Origin: Spirochaeta isovalerica
GTDB lineage: Bacteria; Spirochaetota; Spirochaetia; DSM-2461
Reading direction: 5' to 3'
DNA length: 64,000 nucleotides
Assembly: GCF_014207565.1 (NCBI RefSeq)
Contig: NZ_JACHGJ010000003.1
Location: 337,890-401,889, forward strand
Below, piece after piece: positions 18,784-27,695 of the stretch (its first letter is position 1; the number at the start of each line of letters is the position of its first letter). A model generated the notes under the pieces. It did not search any database and had not been told where the DNA came from. It was given only the letters and a program-made list of their open reading frames with translations. The position numbers and the translations under genes were made by a program.

Positions 18784-20145
18784 ATGAGTTTCAAAAAAGA
18801 TTTTATCTGGGGTGCGGCCGCAGCATCCTATCAGATTGAAGGGGCCTGGAATGAAGACGGCAAAGGAATGTCGATCTGGGATCATTTCACTGAAAAAAAT
18901 GGAGCCGTATACCAGGGACACACAGGAAAAATAGCCTGCGACCACTACCATCGTTACAAAGAAGATGTTGCTATAATGAAAGAGCTGGGGCTTCAATCCT
19001 ACCGCTTTTCCATTTCCTGGCCGCGGATTCTGCCTTCCGGTACGGGAAAAATCAGTGAAAAAGGGCTCGATTTCTACAGCCGTCTCGTCGATGAGCTTCT
19101 GGCTGCCGATATCATCCCTTTTCCCACACTGTTCCACTGGGATTACCCCTATGAACTGTATTGCCGGGGGGGATGGCTGAATCCCGCAGCTTCGGACTGG
19201 TTCGCTGAATATACCTCAGCTGTCGTCGATAAAATCGGTGACCGCGTCGACCGGTGGTTCACTCTGAACGAGCCTCAGGTCTTTATCGAAATGGGGCATA
19301 TGACAGGAGAGCATGCGCCGGGAGTGAAATTGCAGCTCCGCGACAGAGTGCGGATGATCCACAATGTGCTGCTCAGCCACGGAAAAGCCGTTCAGGTCCT
19401 CCGGGAGAAAGGGAAGGAGAACACAAAAATAGGGATGGCGCCGGTTTGCGGTGTTGTCATTCCCGCCGATGATAGTGAAAAATCTATCAAGGCGGCACGG
19501 GAGCATATGTTTTCCTCTTATACCGAAGAGAGTTTTAACGCCTGGTCCAACAGCTGGTGGCTGGATCCTGTGTTCTTCGGAAAATACCCTGAAGAAAGCC
19601 TGAAGCACCTCGGGAAATATCTTCCCGAAGGATGGGTGGACGACATGGCAACCATCGCCAGGCCTCTGGATTTTCTGGGGAACAATCATTACCACGGCTC
19701 CTATGTTACTGCCAATGAAGAAGGTAAGGCGGTTCACAAGAGCCCTGTAACGGGTGAACCGGTTACAGGATTCAACTGGAGAATTACTCCCGAAGGGATC
19801 TACTGGGGATCAAAATTCCTTTTTGAGCGATATAAAAAACCTATAATCATTACGGAAAACGGATTGTCCAATAAAGATTGGGTTTCCCTGGACGGCAAAG
19901 TCCATGATCCCCAGAGAATCGATTTCACACACCGCTACCTGAAAGAGTATAAAAAGGCTGCAGAAGAGGGAGTCGAGCTGCTGGGATATTTTCACTGGTC
20001 CATTATGGACAACTTTGAATGGGCTGCCGGATACCGGGAGCGCTTCGGAATGGTCCATGTTGATTACGCCACACAGAAAAGAACCATAAAGGATTCGGGG
20101 TACTGGTATCGGGATGTTATAAAATCTCATGGAGAAAATCTCTGA
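18784..20145 (+). CDS. bglA: GH1 family beta-glucosidase
   Basis: A 453-residue cytosolic glycoside hydrolase of family 1. It starts with the family N-terminus ('FIWGAAAASYQIEGAWNEDG'), has the acid/base glutamate in 'TLNEPQV' and the nucleophile glutamate in 'IITENGLS', and ends with the 'HWSIMDNFEWAAGY' substrate-binding segment. Length is standard. It hydrolyses terminal beta-glucosyl (or beta-galactosyl/fucosyl) residues, for example from cellobiose. Regulated, by position, by the divergent AraC-family protein. GAGG at 18774-18777 fits the ATG at 18784. No transporter gene adjoins it, so the substrate is unclear. It converges on recG with a 10-nt gap and no visible terminator. Confidence 0.93.
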   Translation: MSFKKDFIWGAAAASYQIEGAWNEDGKGMSIWDHFTEKNGAVYQGHTGKIACDHYHRYKEDVAIMKELGLQSYRFSISWPRILPSGTGKISEKGLDFYSRLVDELLAADIIPFPTLFHWDYPYELYCRGGWLNPAASDWFAEYTSAVVDKIGDRVDRWFTLNEPQVFIEMGHMTGEHAPGVKLQLRDRVRMIHNVLLSHGKAVQVLREKGKENTKIGMAPVCGVVIPADDSEKSIKAAREHMFSSYTEESFNAWSNSWWLDPVFFGKYPEESLKHLGKYLPEGWVDDMATIARPLDFLGNNHYHGSYVTANEEGKAVHKSPVTGEPVTGFNWRITPEGIYWGSKFLFERYKKPIIITENGLSNKDWVSLDGKVHDPQRIDFTHRYLKEYKKAAEEGVELLGYFHWSIMDNFEWAAGYRERFGMVHVDYATQKRTIKDSGYWYRDVIKSHGENL

Positions 20146-20155
20146 CGGTAGAACT

Positions 20156-22225
20156 CTAGCCTGAAGCCAGCAGGTCATCTGAATAGGGAGGTGCCTTGGC
20201 AAACATCTCCCTCAGGTTCCGGTTTTCCGGTTTCAGAAATCCGGGATCGTTTTTCAGAAGCTCTTTCACATCATCACGGGCCCGGACCAGCACGTCGGCG
20301 TCCCGGCTGAAATCGGCAATGCGGAGTTTGAGATACCCCGACTGACGCACCCCCGTCAGCTCTCCCGGACCTCTGAGCTTAAGATCCTCTTCGGATATGA
20401 CGAATCCGTCGCTGTTCTCCTTCATCACCATAATCCGTTTTTTCCCCTCTTCGGTGAGTTCTGGACTGTAGAGGAGGAAGTTATACGATTGATGTTCCCC
20501 CCGTCCAACCCGCCCGCGAAGCTGGTGAAGAGCGGACAGACCGAAGCGTTCGGCATGTTCGATTACCATAATCGTGGCGTTGGGGACGTCTACTCCCACT
20601 TCGACAACCGATGTGGCGACCAGAATATCAAGATCGCGGGCCACAAAGGCTTTCATTGTATGCTCTTTCGTATCCTCATCAATTTTAGAGTGAATCATAC
20701 CCACTTTGAAATCGGGAAAGACATCATTTTCCAGATGGTGATACATGGATTCGGCATCTTTCAAGTCCATTTTTTCCGACTGCTGAATCAAAGGGTAGAC
20801 GAAATAGGCCTGCCGGCCCGATCGGAGCTCGTTCCTGACAAAATCATACACTTTCTGTTCGTTGCCGATCCGCGCCAGATGGGTTTCAATGACCTTCCTT
20901 CCGGCGGGCATGGTTTTGATTGTCGAGACATCGAGGTCGCCGAAAGCCGTTAAGGCGAGAGTTCGGGGAATCGGAGTCGCTGTCATCAACAGCAGATCGG
21001 GATGGGAACCTTTGGACAGAAGGGCCAGGCGCTGTTTGACTCCAAAACGGTGCTGTTCGTCCACTATGGCCAGCGCCAGATCTTTAAAAACTACATCCTC
21101 TGTAAACAGGGCGTGGGTTCCCACGATCAGGTCGATCTGGCCGTCTTTCAATTCCTCAAGAAGATGTTTGCGGTTTTCCGCGTTTATATTTCCCGTGAGA
21201 AAAGCAATCCGGACGCCGAGACCGGAGAGAAGCCGGGCTCCATTCTCTGCATGCTGCCGTGCCAGCAGCTCGGTGGGGGCCATAAAAGCTGCCTGCCGCC
21301 CCTGTTCGATAACCGGCAGGGCCGCCATAAAGGCCACAAGTGTTTTTCCCGATCCCACGTCTCCCTGGACGAGGCGGCACATGGCCCGGGAGGATTCCAT
21401 ATCTTCGCGTATCTCCTCCAGGACTTTTTCCTGATCGCCAGTAAGTTTGAAAGGAAGTTTTTCTCTCAGACTTTCCTGGAGCATGGCGGGAATGGTCCGG
21501 CTTTCGCGCTCTAAGCTGTGCTGTTTCAGGGCCCTTCGTCCTATGACGAGCTGGAGATGAAACAATTCTTCATAGATAAGAGTTGCCCTGGCCTGACGGA
21601 GAGTTTCCTCCGAAGCGGGGAAGTGAATTCCTTTAAGGGCTTCCTCTTTGGAGAGGAAATGGTACTTCTGGTATAGCGGAATATTCATCTCGTCGTTGAC
21701 TGCTATCGCATATTCCCGCAGGGCCTGTGCTATAGCTTTGCGAAGATTTTTCTGTGTTAATGATCCGGATAGATGATAGACCGGCAGTATCTTGTCAAAA
21801 AGATCTGATTCTCCCTCTCCGACCGGCTCGAAATCGAAGGTTCCGCTTTGCAGTTCATTGAATTTGAACTGGAACTGGCCATAGATTCGTATCTCCTGTC
21901 CCACGGGAAGTTTGTCTTTGAGAAAATTCCGTCCGAAACAAAGAAGAACCGCCGAATCGGTGTCGTCCTGTATATGGACTTTCAGGGCTTTTTTATGTCC
22001 CCATCCGAAAAACTCGTGTCCCGTGACCAGGGCTGTCGTGTTGACAGTTTTGTCGCTCCGTCCGTAGACTAGAGGAACCGGATTGAGTCTGTCCTCATAG
22101 CGGAAAGGGTAGTGGAGCAGCAGGTCGGAAACCGAAAAGATTTCCATAGATGAAAGAGATTTTACTGCGGCGTCGCCGATCCCTTTCAGCCTCGAAACAG
22201 GCTGCTTCAATTCCCTGATAAACAT
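20156..22225 (-). CDS. recG: ATP-dependent DNA helicase RecG
   Basis: A 689-residue RecG: N-terminal wedge/OB domain ('VSRLKGIGDAAVKSLSSM', 'DLLLHYPFRYEDR'), then SF2 helicase motifs: Walker A 'LVQGDVGSGKT', 'APTELLARQHAEN', the DEQH-type box 'IVDEQHRFG', 'LLMTATPIPRT', and the RecG C-terminal 'HQLRGRVGRGEHQS' plus TRG region. It reverses stalled replication forks and processes Holliday junctions. Length matches the family. It is the last gene of the minus-strand series, 21 nt after the YggT-family gene. Confidence 0.96.
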   Translation of the reverse strand: MFIRELKQPVSRLKGIGDAAVKSLSSMEIFSVSDLLLHYPFRYEDRLNPVPLVYGRSDKTVNTTALVTGHEFFGWGHKKALKVHIQDDTDSAVLLCFGRNFLKDKLPVGQEIRIYGQFQFKFNELQSGTFDFEPVGEGESDLFDKILPVYHLSGSLTQKNLRKAIAQALREYAIAVNDEMNIPLYQKYHFLSKEEALKGIHFPASEETLRQARATLIYEELFHLQLVIGRRALKQHSLERESRTIPAMLQESLREKLPFKLTGDQEKVLEEIREDMESSRAMCRLVQGDVGSGKTLVAFMAALPVIEQGRQAAFMAPTELLARQHAENGARLLSGLGVRIAFLTGNINAENRKHLLEELKDGQIDLIVGTHALFTEDVVFKDLALAIVDEQHRFGVKQRLALLSKGSHPDLLLMTATPIPRTLALTAFGDLDVSTIKTMPAGRKVIETHLARIGNEQKVYDFVRNELRSGRQAYFVYPLIQQSEKMDLKDAESMYHHLENDVFPDFKVGMIHSKIDEDTKEHTMKAFVARDLDILVATSVVEVGVDVPNATIMVIEHAERFGLSALHQLRGRVGRGEHQSYNFLLYSPELTEEGKKRIMVMKENSDGFVISEEDLKLRGPGELTGVRQSGYLKLRIADFSRDADVLVRARDDVKELLKNDPGFLKPENRNLREMFAKAPPYSDDLLASG

Positions 22226-22246
22226 AGCTGCCGACGGTAGAGAATC

Positions 22247-22834
22247 CTAAAGGGAGTTGAGGAACATCATAAGATAGGCTACGGCGAACTGAAGTCCGAT
22301 GCGAAGGACCAGAAGAATCAGGCCGCAAACGATCAGGGCATTCCGGAAAACCATAGGTTTTGATGTGAATATCCCCAGGATTTTAGCCATGACTTTATTG
22401 AGTATGCTGTCCATGGTAAACCAGAAGGGATGGCTCGTTCTTGTAAAGAACAGAGAGACAAGCCGAACCACCATCATAAGGATCAGTATGTTCAGAATGA
22501 AGGACACAAATGACCAGACAGCATAAACCAGATAGGTTATCAGCATGGCAAGGGTAAACCGGCCCGTTTGCGCTATCGTACTCGTCATCTGTACCAGAAG
22601 TCCGAGAACCATCATCGCCACGATGGGTGAAAAATCCATCCGCCCGGTCTGAAGCCAGCTTATCCGGCGGAATATATTCAGATAGGGATCAACAATCTGC
22701 TTCAGAATTTCAACGGCTTTCGATGATTGCAGATTGGAATGAAACCAGGTAAGAAATATCCTGATAATTATGAGAATCATGTAAACCGACAGTATGGCCG
22801 AAATGACATTCATTAAAGTCGTAAAAACATTCAT
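22247..22834 (-). CDS. YggT-family integral membrane protein
   Basis: A 195-residue protein with two YGGT units, each having a pair of membrane helices around a 'YLNIFRRISW'-type motif ('IRIFLTWFHSN' and 'VRLVSLFFTRTSHPF' mark the two copies). YggT proteins are implicated in membrane and osmotic-stress functions and, near ftsZ in some bacteria, in cell-division or plastid nucleoid organisation; the exact role here is unknown. It is 17 nt after dnaE and 21 nt before recG, so it is cotranscribed with replication and repair genes. Confidence 0.85.
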   Translation of the reverse strand: MNVFTTLMNVISAILSVYMILIIIRIFLTWFHSNLQSSKAVEILKQIVDPYLNIFRRISWLQTGRMDFSPIVAMMVLGLLVQMTSTIAQTGRFTLAMLITYLVYAVWSFVSFILNILILMMVVRLVSLFFTRTSHPFWFTMDSILNKVMAKILGIFTSKPMVFRNALIVCGLILLVLRIGLQFAVAYLMMFLNSL

Positions 22835-22851
22835 ATAGCTATTTCCTTTTT

Positions 22852-25800
22852 CTATTCGACCCAGGCGTCTTCAATGCCCGGGTAGTCTTTCATTTTTTCA
22901 AGCGCGTCGTCGGTAGATTCAACAGTCAGCTGGCTTGAAACTTTGATTATAGCATGACCGTTCGGTCTGTCCATATGGATGAAGAGAGGGCTCTGTCCGC
23001 CTGTATCCTGGATAAAGGCGCGCATATCGATCAGCTCCTCCTCATCAAACTCCCTTTCGGCAAATTTCACATGCACTTCGCTCACTTTTATCTCCTTCAA
23101 TTCGTCGGGGCTGGATATTTCCTCAACCTTAAGTTTGGGATCGCCCCTGTTAAGCTCCACAGTTCCGGTAATGCCCAGAACAGCATCTTCCTGAAGAAGG
23201 TAACCGTATTCTTCGTAAACTTTGCTGAACAGCGTCAGCTCTATGGAACCGTTAAAGTCCTCCAGCAGGGCGAATGCCATGCGGGACCCTTTTTTCGTCA
23301 TAATGGATTTCACATTGCGGATCATGCCCACAATGGTGTATTTCTTTTCGGGCGAACACTTGGACGCCTGGCTGAGATTCAGATTGGTGCTGTTTTCCCA
23401 TGCCTTGCGGTAGGCGTCCATGGGGTGTCCGGAGAAGTAGAACCCGATGTTCTCTTTCTCCATCTGGAGCAGTTCTTTCTGGGGATATTCGTCAAGAGGC
23501 TCCAGAACGATATCGGGAAAGACTTCCTCTTCGCAGTCGCCGAAAAGAGAAGCCTGACCATACTTGGAGCTCTCTTTTTTCTTGCTGACAATCTCGACCA
23601 TGTATTCGAGATTCTCCAGCAGGGTGCGGCGGTTTTGCTCCTCGCAGTTCGAGAAGAGGCCGGACTGGATCATGACTTCCAGCACTTTCTTGTTGATGCT
23701 CCGCAATTCGACTCGTTCGAGGAAGTCGACGAAGGACTGATAGGGGCCGCCTTCTTCCCGTGCGCGGATGATTTCATCGACTGCTGCGGCGCCCATTCCC
23801 TTGATTCCGATAAGACCGTAGAAGATCTTCCCGTCCTCGACATTGAAGTTCTTGTCCGATTTGTTGATGTCCGGCGGCATCATTTCTATGCCCATGTTCT
23901 CCGTCTCCGCCAGATAATCGGCGAAAGCGGTGGGGTTGTTTATTTCGTTTGTCAGGTTGGCCGCCATAAACTCGGCGGGGAAGTTGGCTTTGCAGTAAGC
24001 CGTCTTGTACGCGACGACCGAATAGGCGGCGGCATGGGATTTGTTGAATCCGTAACCCGCGAAAGGCTCGAGCATATCGAAGATTTCAGAAGCGTGCTTT
24101 TCATCATGTCCGAGCTCTCTGGCTCCGGCGATGAACTCCACCTTCATCTTCTCCATGTCCTTGACTTTCTTTTTACCCATGGCGCGGCGGAGAATATCCG
24201 CTTTTCCGAGAGAGAAGCCGCCGATGATCTGGGCGACCTTCATAACCTGCTCCTGATAGACGATAACCCCGTAGGTCGGCGTCAGAAGCTCTTTCAGAGT
24301 CGGATCGGGGAACTTGATCGATGCGGGATTCTTTTTGCCTTCGATGTACTGGGGGATAAACTGCATCGGTCCCGGACGGTATAAGGCGTTCAGGGCTATC
24401 AGGTCTTCGATATTGCCCGGCTGGGCTCTTTTGAGAATATCCTGCATGCCCGAACTTTCGAACTGGAAAACAGCCGTACTCTTCCCGTCGCTGAGCATGC
24501 GGTATGTTTTTTTATCGTCTACGGGGACTTCATCGACCTTGAAACCGGGAGTGTGCTTCTGAACCAGTTTTTCCGTGTTTGCCAGAAGAGTCAGGGTCTT
24601 CAGCCCCAGAAAGTCCATTTTAACAAGTCCGCAGTCCTCGATAATGTCCATGGTGTATTCCGAGGAAATGGCGCCTGTTTTCTGGTCCTTGTAGAGAGGG
24701 ACAAAGTCGGTAAGCTTCGATTTGCCGATAACCATGCCGCAGGCGTGGGTGGAGACATGGCGGTTCATGCCCTCGAGAATAGCCGCCGTATCGAAAAGCT
24801 CTTTGTAGGCGCCTCCCCGGTCGTAGAACTTCTGCAGCTCCGGTTCTACCTCCAGGGCAACCATGGTGTTAATCTTTCTCCCGTCGGGAGTCTTCCCCTC
24901 GGGAACCAGCTTGGAGATGGCGTTGGATTCTCCGAAGGGTATATCCAGGACTCTGGCTACATCTTTTAAGACCGCTTTGGTTTTCAGCGTTCCGAATGTG
25001 CAGATACCGGCTACCTGGTCATGGCCGTATTTTCTGGTTACATAGTCGATAACTTCCTGTCGGTGTTCGAAGCAGAAGTCGATATCGAAGTCGGGCATGG
25101 AGACCCTTTCGGGGTTCAGGAAACGCTCGAACAGCAGATCGTACTTGAGCGGGTCGATATCGGTAATCTCCATGGCGTAGGCTATAATCGATCCCGCACC
25201 GGATCCCCGTCCCGGGCCGACCGGTATATCGTGGCGCTTGGCCCAGTCTATAAAGTCCCAGACAATGAGGAAATAGCCCGTGAAGCCCATTCCCAGAAGG
25301 ATGTCCAGTTCGTATTCGACCCGCTTTTTTATTTCATCGGTCACCACGGGATACCGCTTTTCTATCCCTTTCCAGGTAATGTGTTTCAGATATTCGTCAG
25401 GGTTTTCAAATTCTTCCGGTATCACGTAGTCCGGAAGGATTCCTCCCGGCTGGGGAATGGTCAGATCGCATTTTTCCGCCAGCTTTACCGTATTCTCAAG
25501 GGCTTCGGGCATATCGGCGAAAATTTCCGCCATTTCATCCTGGCTCTTGAAGTAGAGCTCGGGATTATCCATTTTGAAGCGCTTTTCGTCGTCTTTCTTT
25601 TTTCCCGTGCCGATACAGACCAGAATGTCCTGAGCGTTGTGGTGGCTCTTTTCCAGGTAGTGTATATCGTTGGTGGCGATAACCGGTATGCCCGTTTCGG
25701 CGGAGAGCTTTTTAATCTGCTCTTTGACGATCCGCTCTTCGGGGATGCCGTGGTCCATCACTTCCAGGTAGTAGTTCCCCTTGCCGAAGAGATTTTCGAA

Positions 25801-26280
25801 CCAGAGGGCTTTTTCCTTCGCCTCTTCGTATTTATCGGCGAGCAGCAGACGGGGAATCACACCGGCCAGACAGGCCGAGGAGGCGATCAATCCCTCCGTA
25901 TGGTCCTTCAGCAGTTCCTCGTCAATTCGGGGCCGGTAGTAGAAGCCTTCCGTATAGGCTTTGGAGACGATGTACATGAGGTTTTTATAGCCGGTCTCGT
26001 TTTTACAGTAGAGGACGAGGTGATTATTCTTTCCCGCAGAGGTGCTTTTATTGAACCGCGAGGTTTCCGCCACATAAACTTCACATCCCACGACGGGATT
26101 GATATCCGCATCATGACAGGCTTTTTCGAATCTCAAGGCGCCGAAAAGGTTTCCGTGGTCGGTCAGTCCCAGATGTTTCATTCCCAGTTCTTTGGCCTTC
26201 TTCACATACCAGGAAATCGGTACGGCTCCATCGAGGAGCGAATAATCGGAATGATTGTGAAGATGGACGAAGTCGGGCAA
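22852..26280 (-). CDS. dnaE: DNA polymerase III alpha subunit
   Basis: A 1142-residue replicative polymerase of the DnaE1 type: N-terminal PHP domain ('FVHLHNHSDYSLLDGAVP', then 'LTDHGNLFGALRF'), the polymerase core with 'GPGRGSGAGSIIAYAM' and the catalytic aspartates in 'MPDFDIDFC', the fingers/'TYGVIVYQEQVMKVAQ' segment, a helix-hairpin-helix region, and a C-terminal OB-fold ('TIVGMIRNVKSIMTKKG'). Length is slightly shorter than E. coli DnaE. It is the sixth gene of the minus-strand run, 40 nt after the FAD-subunit gene, which is an unusual context for dnaE. Confidence 0.97.
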   Translation of the reverse strand: MPDFVHLHNHSDYSLLDGAVPISWYVKKAKELGMKHLGLTDHGNLFGALRFEKACHDADINPVVGCEVYVAETSRFNKSTSAGKNNHLVLYCKNETGYKNLMYIVSKAYTEGFYYRPRIDEELLKDHTEGLIASSACLAGVIPRLLLADKYEEAKEKALWFENLFGKGNYYLEVMDHGIPEERIVKEQIKKLSAETGIPVIATNDIHYLEKSHHNAQDILVCIGTGKKKDDEKRFKMDNPELYFKSQDEMAEIFADMPEALENTVKLAEKCDLTIPQPGGILPDYVIPEEFENPDEYLKHITWKGIEKRYPVVTDEIKKRVEYELDILLGMGFTGYFLIVWDFIDWAKRHDIPVGPGRGSGAGSIIAYAMEITDIDPLKYDLLFERFLNPERVSMPDFDIDFCFEHRQEVIDYVTRKYGHDQVAGICTFGTLKTKAVLKDVARVLDIPFGESNAISKLVPEGKTPDGRKINTMVALEVEPELQKFYDRGGAYKELFDTAAILEGMNRHVSTHACGMVIGKSKLTDFVPLYKDQKTGAISSEYTMDIIEDCGLVKMDFLGLKTLTLLANTEKLVQKHTPGFKVDEVPVDDKKTYRMLSDGKSTAVFQFESSGMQDILKRAQPGNIEDLIALNALYRPGPMQFIPQYIEGKKNPASIKFPDPTLKELLTPTYGVIVYQEQVMKVAQIIGGFSLGKADILRRAMGKKKVKDMEKMKVEFIAGARELGHDEKHASEIFDMLEPFAGYGFNKSHAAAYSVVAYKTAYCKANFPAEFMAANLTNEINNPTAFADYLAETENMGIEMMPPDINKSDKNFNVEDGKIFYGLIGIKGMGAAAVDEIIRAREEGGPYQSFVDFLERVELRSINKKVLEVMIQSGLFSNCEEQNRRTLLENLEYMVEIVSKKKESSKYGQASLFGDCEEEVFPDIVLEPLDEYPQKELLQMEKENIGFYFSGHPMDAYRKAWENSTNLNLSQASKCSPEKKYTIVGMIRNVKSIMTKKGSRMAFALLEDFNGSIELTLFSKVYEEYGYLLQEDAVLGITGTVELNRGDPKLKVEEISSPDELKEIKVSEVHVKFAEREFDEEELIDMRAFIQDTGGQSPLFIHMDRPNGHAIIKVSSQLTVESTDDALEKMKDYPGIEDAWVE

Positions 26281-26320
26281 AAAAACCTCCAGAATTTATC
26301 GGGGAAATCGAGTTTTAATC

Positions 26321-27223
26321 TTACTGAAAATAAGAGCCCTCATCAACAGGTTCGGAAATCTTTTCGAGGAATTGGATGGTCAGAGCCGAGGCTCTGGCCG
26401 TGGTGAAGGAACTCTCTCCCGTTCCTTTGAAATAGTTCTCAAGTTTTCCTTTGAGCAAGGCCAGATCCCGTTTGGAAAAAGGAACTCTGTGGCCGATCAT
26501 TTCCGCTTCTATATCTCTGTTTCTGATCAGCTTTTCCCTGACGGTGCTGAAACTCAATCTGATGTCGGTCACAATGTGCTTGTCCATATTGGCCAGGGCT
26601 GTAAATATCAAAGGCGCCCCGGGACCGTCAATTTTGCGGTAGCTTTGGAAGGACCAGTTCTCGCTCGGAATTCTGATCCTGGTCAGAATCTCACCTTTGT
26701 CCATAGTTATTTTTCCCTCGTTGTCGAGCAGTCTTGATACCGGGATCCATCTGGACCCCACTCCTTTCAGAAAGCGTCGGGGAGAGCGGTTCTCCCTGAA
26801 TTTCCGCAATTCCACCTGACTGTCATGGAGGTGGAGAACAGGAAAAATATCCATAGTATTAGCCTGACGGCAGATATTGCCTCCCATTGTCGCCATATTC
26901 CGTATCTGCGGGGGACCCATCTGTTTCAGCGCTGCATACAGGGCTTCGGGAACGATGGATTTTCCAAGATCGATTACACGGCTTACGGGAACGGAGGCTC
27001 CCAGTTCGAGGTAGCGGTCCGTACGGTTGATTTTTTTCAGTTCCTCGACTCCGGCGATATTGATGACCGATCCCCTGATCTGAAAATTATCTCCCGTCGA
27101 ACCGAACTGAAGTCCCGTCCCTCCGGCGTAAATCAGGGAATCGGGATTGAGGCTGTAAATTTTAAGAAGGTCCTGCAGAGTCGTGGGACTGTATATGACA
27201 GGAGGACGATTGAGCTTAGCCAT
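26321..27223 (-). CDS. FAD-binding subunit of a molybdenum-hydroxylase-like complex
   Basis: A 300-residue protein of the CoxM/XdhB type: PCMH FAD-binding domain with 'YAGGTGLQF' (the AGGT pyrophosphate-binding loop) and 'TMGGNICRQANTMDIFPVL' (GGNI motif), then the CO dehydrogenase flavoprotein C-terminal domain. It would take electrons from the 2Fe-2S subunit encoded just upstream and pass them to NAD+ or another acceptor. Its start overlaps the end of the 2Fe-2S gene by 8 nt. Motifs look intact, unlike those of the large subunit. Confidence 0.85.
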   Translation of the reverse strand: MAKLNRPPVIYSPTTLQDLLKIYSLNPDSLIYAGGTGLQFGSTGDNFQIRGSVINIAGVEELKKINRTDRYLELGASVPVSRVIDLGKSIVPEALYAALKQMGPPQIRNMATMGGNICRQANTMDIFPVLHLHDSQVELRKFRENRSPRRFLKGVGSRWIPVSRLLDNEGKITMDKGEILTRIRIPSENWSFQSYRKIDGPGAPLIFTALANMDKHIVTDIRLSFSTVREKLIRNRDIEAEMIGHRVPFSKRDLALLKGKLENYFKGTGESSFTTARASALTIQFLEKISEPVDEGSYFQ

Positions 27224-27695
27224 TGTCTTTTCTCCTGCTGAAGTGAATCGACGCCTGTACTATTCCTTTTTTAAGATGGGAAAAACTGCTGCACCGGCAT
27301 TGAACCGATGAAATGATATCGTTGATCTGTTCCTCCGTGGGCATAATGTGTTTTCTCAGCATATAAGCTGTTGATAAAACTCTGGCAGGGGCGCAGTAGG
27401 AACAGAGATGGACGCCCGCTTCTTTGAAAGCCGTTACGATATCGGTGAACTCTTTTGTCTGGGAAAACCCTTCAATTGTGACAATGTTTTTATGTCTGGC
27501 GGCAAAAGCCGGAATAAGACAGGACGCCACGAGCTGGTCGTCGAGCAGAATGAGACAGCTCCCGCATCGGCCTGACCCGCACCCCTTGCGAAGCCCTTTC
27601 AGATTCAGATCATCTCTCAAAAGGGCGGAAAGCTTTTTATCCGGTCTGGTTTCAACGGCAATTTCCCGGCCATTCACGTTACAGATAATATTCAT
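27216..27695 (-). CDS. [2Fe-2S] subunit of a molybdenum-hydroxylase-like complex
   Basis: A 159-residue protein with the two [2Fe-2S] domains of XdhC/CoxS-type small subunits. Cluster II ligands: C39, C44, C47 and C59 in a ferredoxin fold. Cluster I ligands: C98, C101, C133 and C135 in the helical domain (C-S-Y-C and C-R-C). All eight cysteines are present, though residues around the second set ('CAPAR', 'CRCSSF') deviate from the usual CTPG and CRCTGY. I use the ATG at 27695, which overlaps the large-subunit stop as ATGA; a longer reading frame upstream only shadows the large-subunit gene. Confidence 0.88.
   Translation of the reverse strand: MNIICNVNGREIAVETRPDKKLSALLRDDLNLKGLRKGCGSGRCGSCLILLDDQLVASCLIPAFAARHKNIVTIEGFSQTKEFTDIVTAFKEAGVHLCSYCAPARVLSTAYMLRKHIMPTEEQINDIISSVQCRCSSFSHLKKGIVQASIHFSRRKDNG

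Noticed and set aside
22954..26406. Long plus-strand open frames (476 and 461 codons) opposite dnaE.
   Set aside because: Antisense shadows of the well-supported dnaE gene; no family features, caused by its codon bias.
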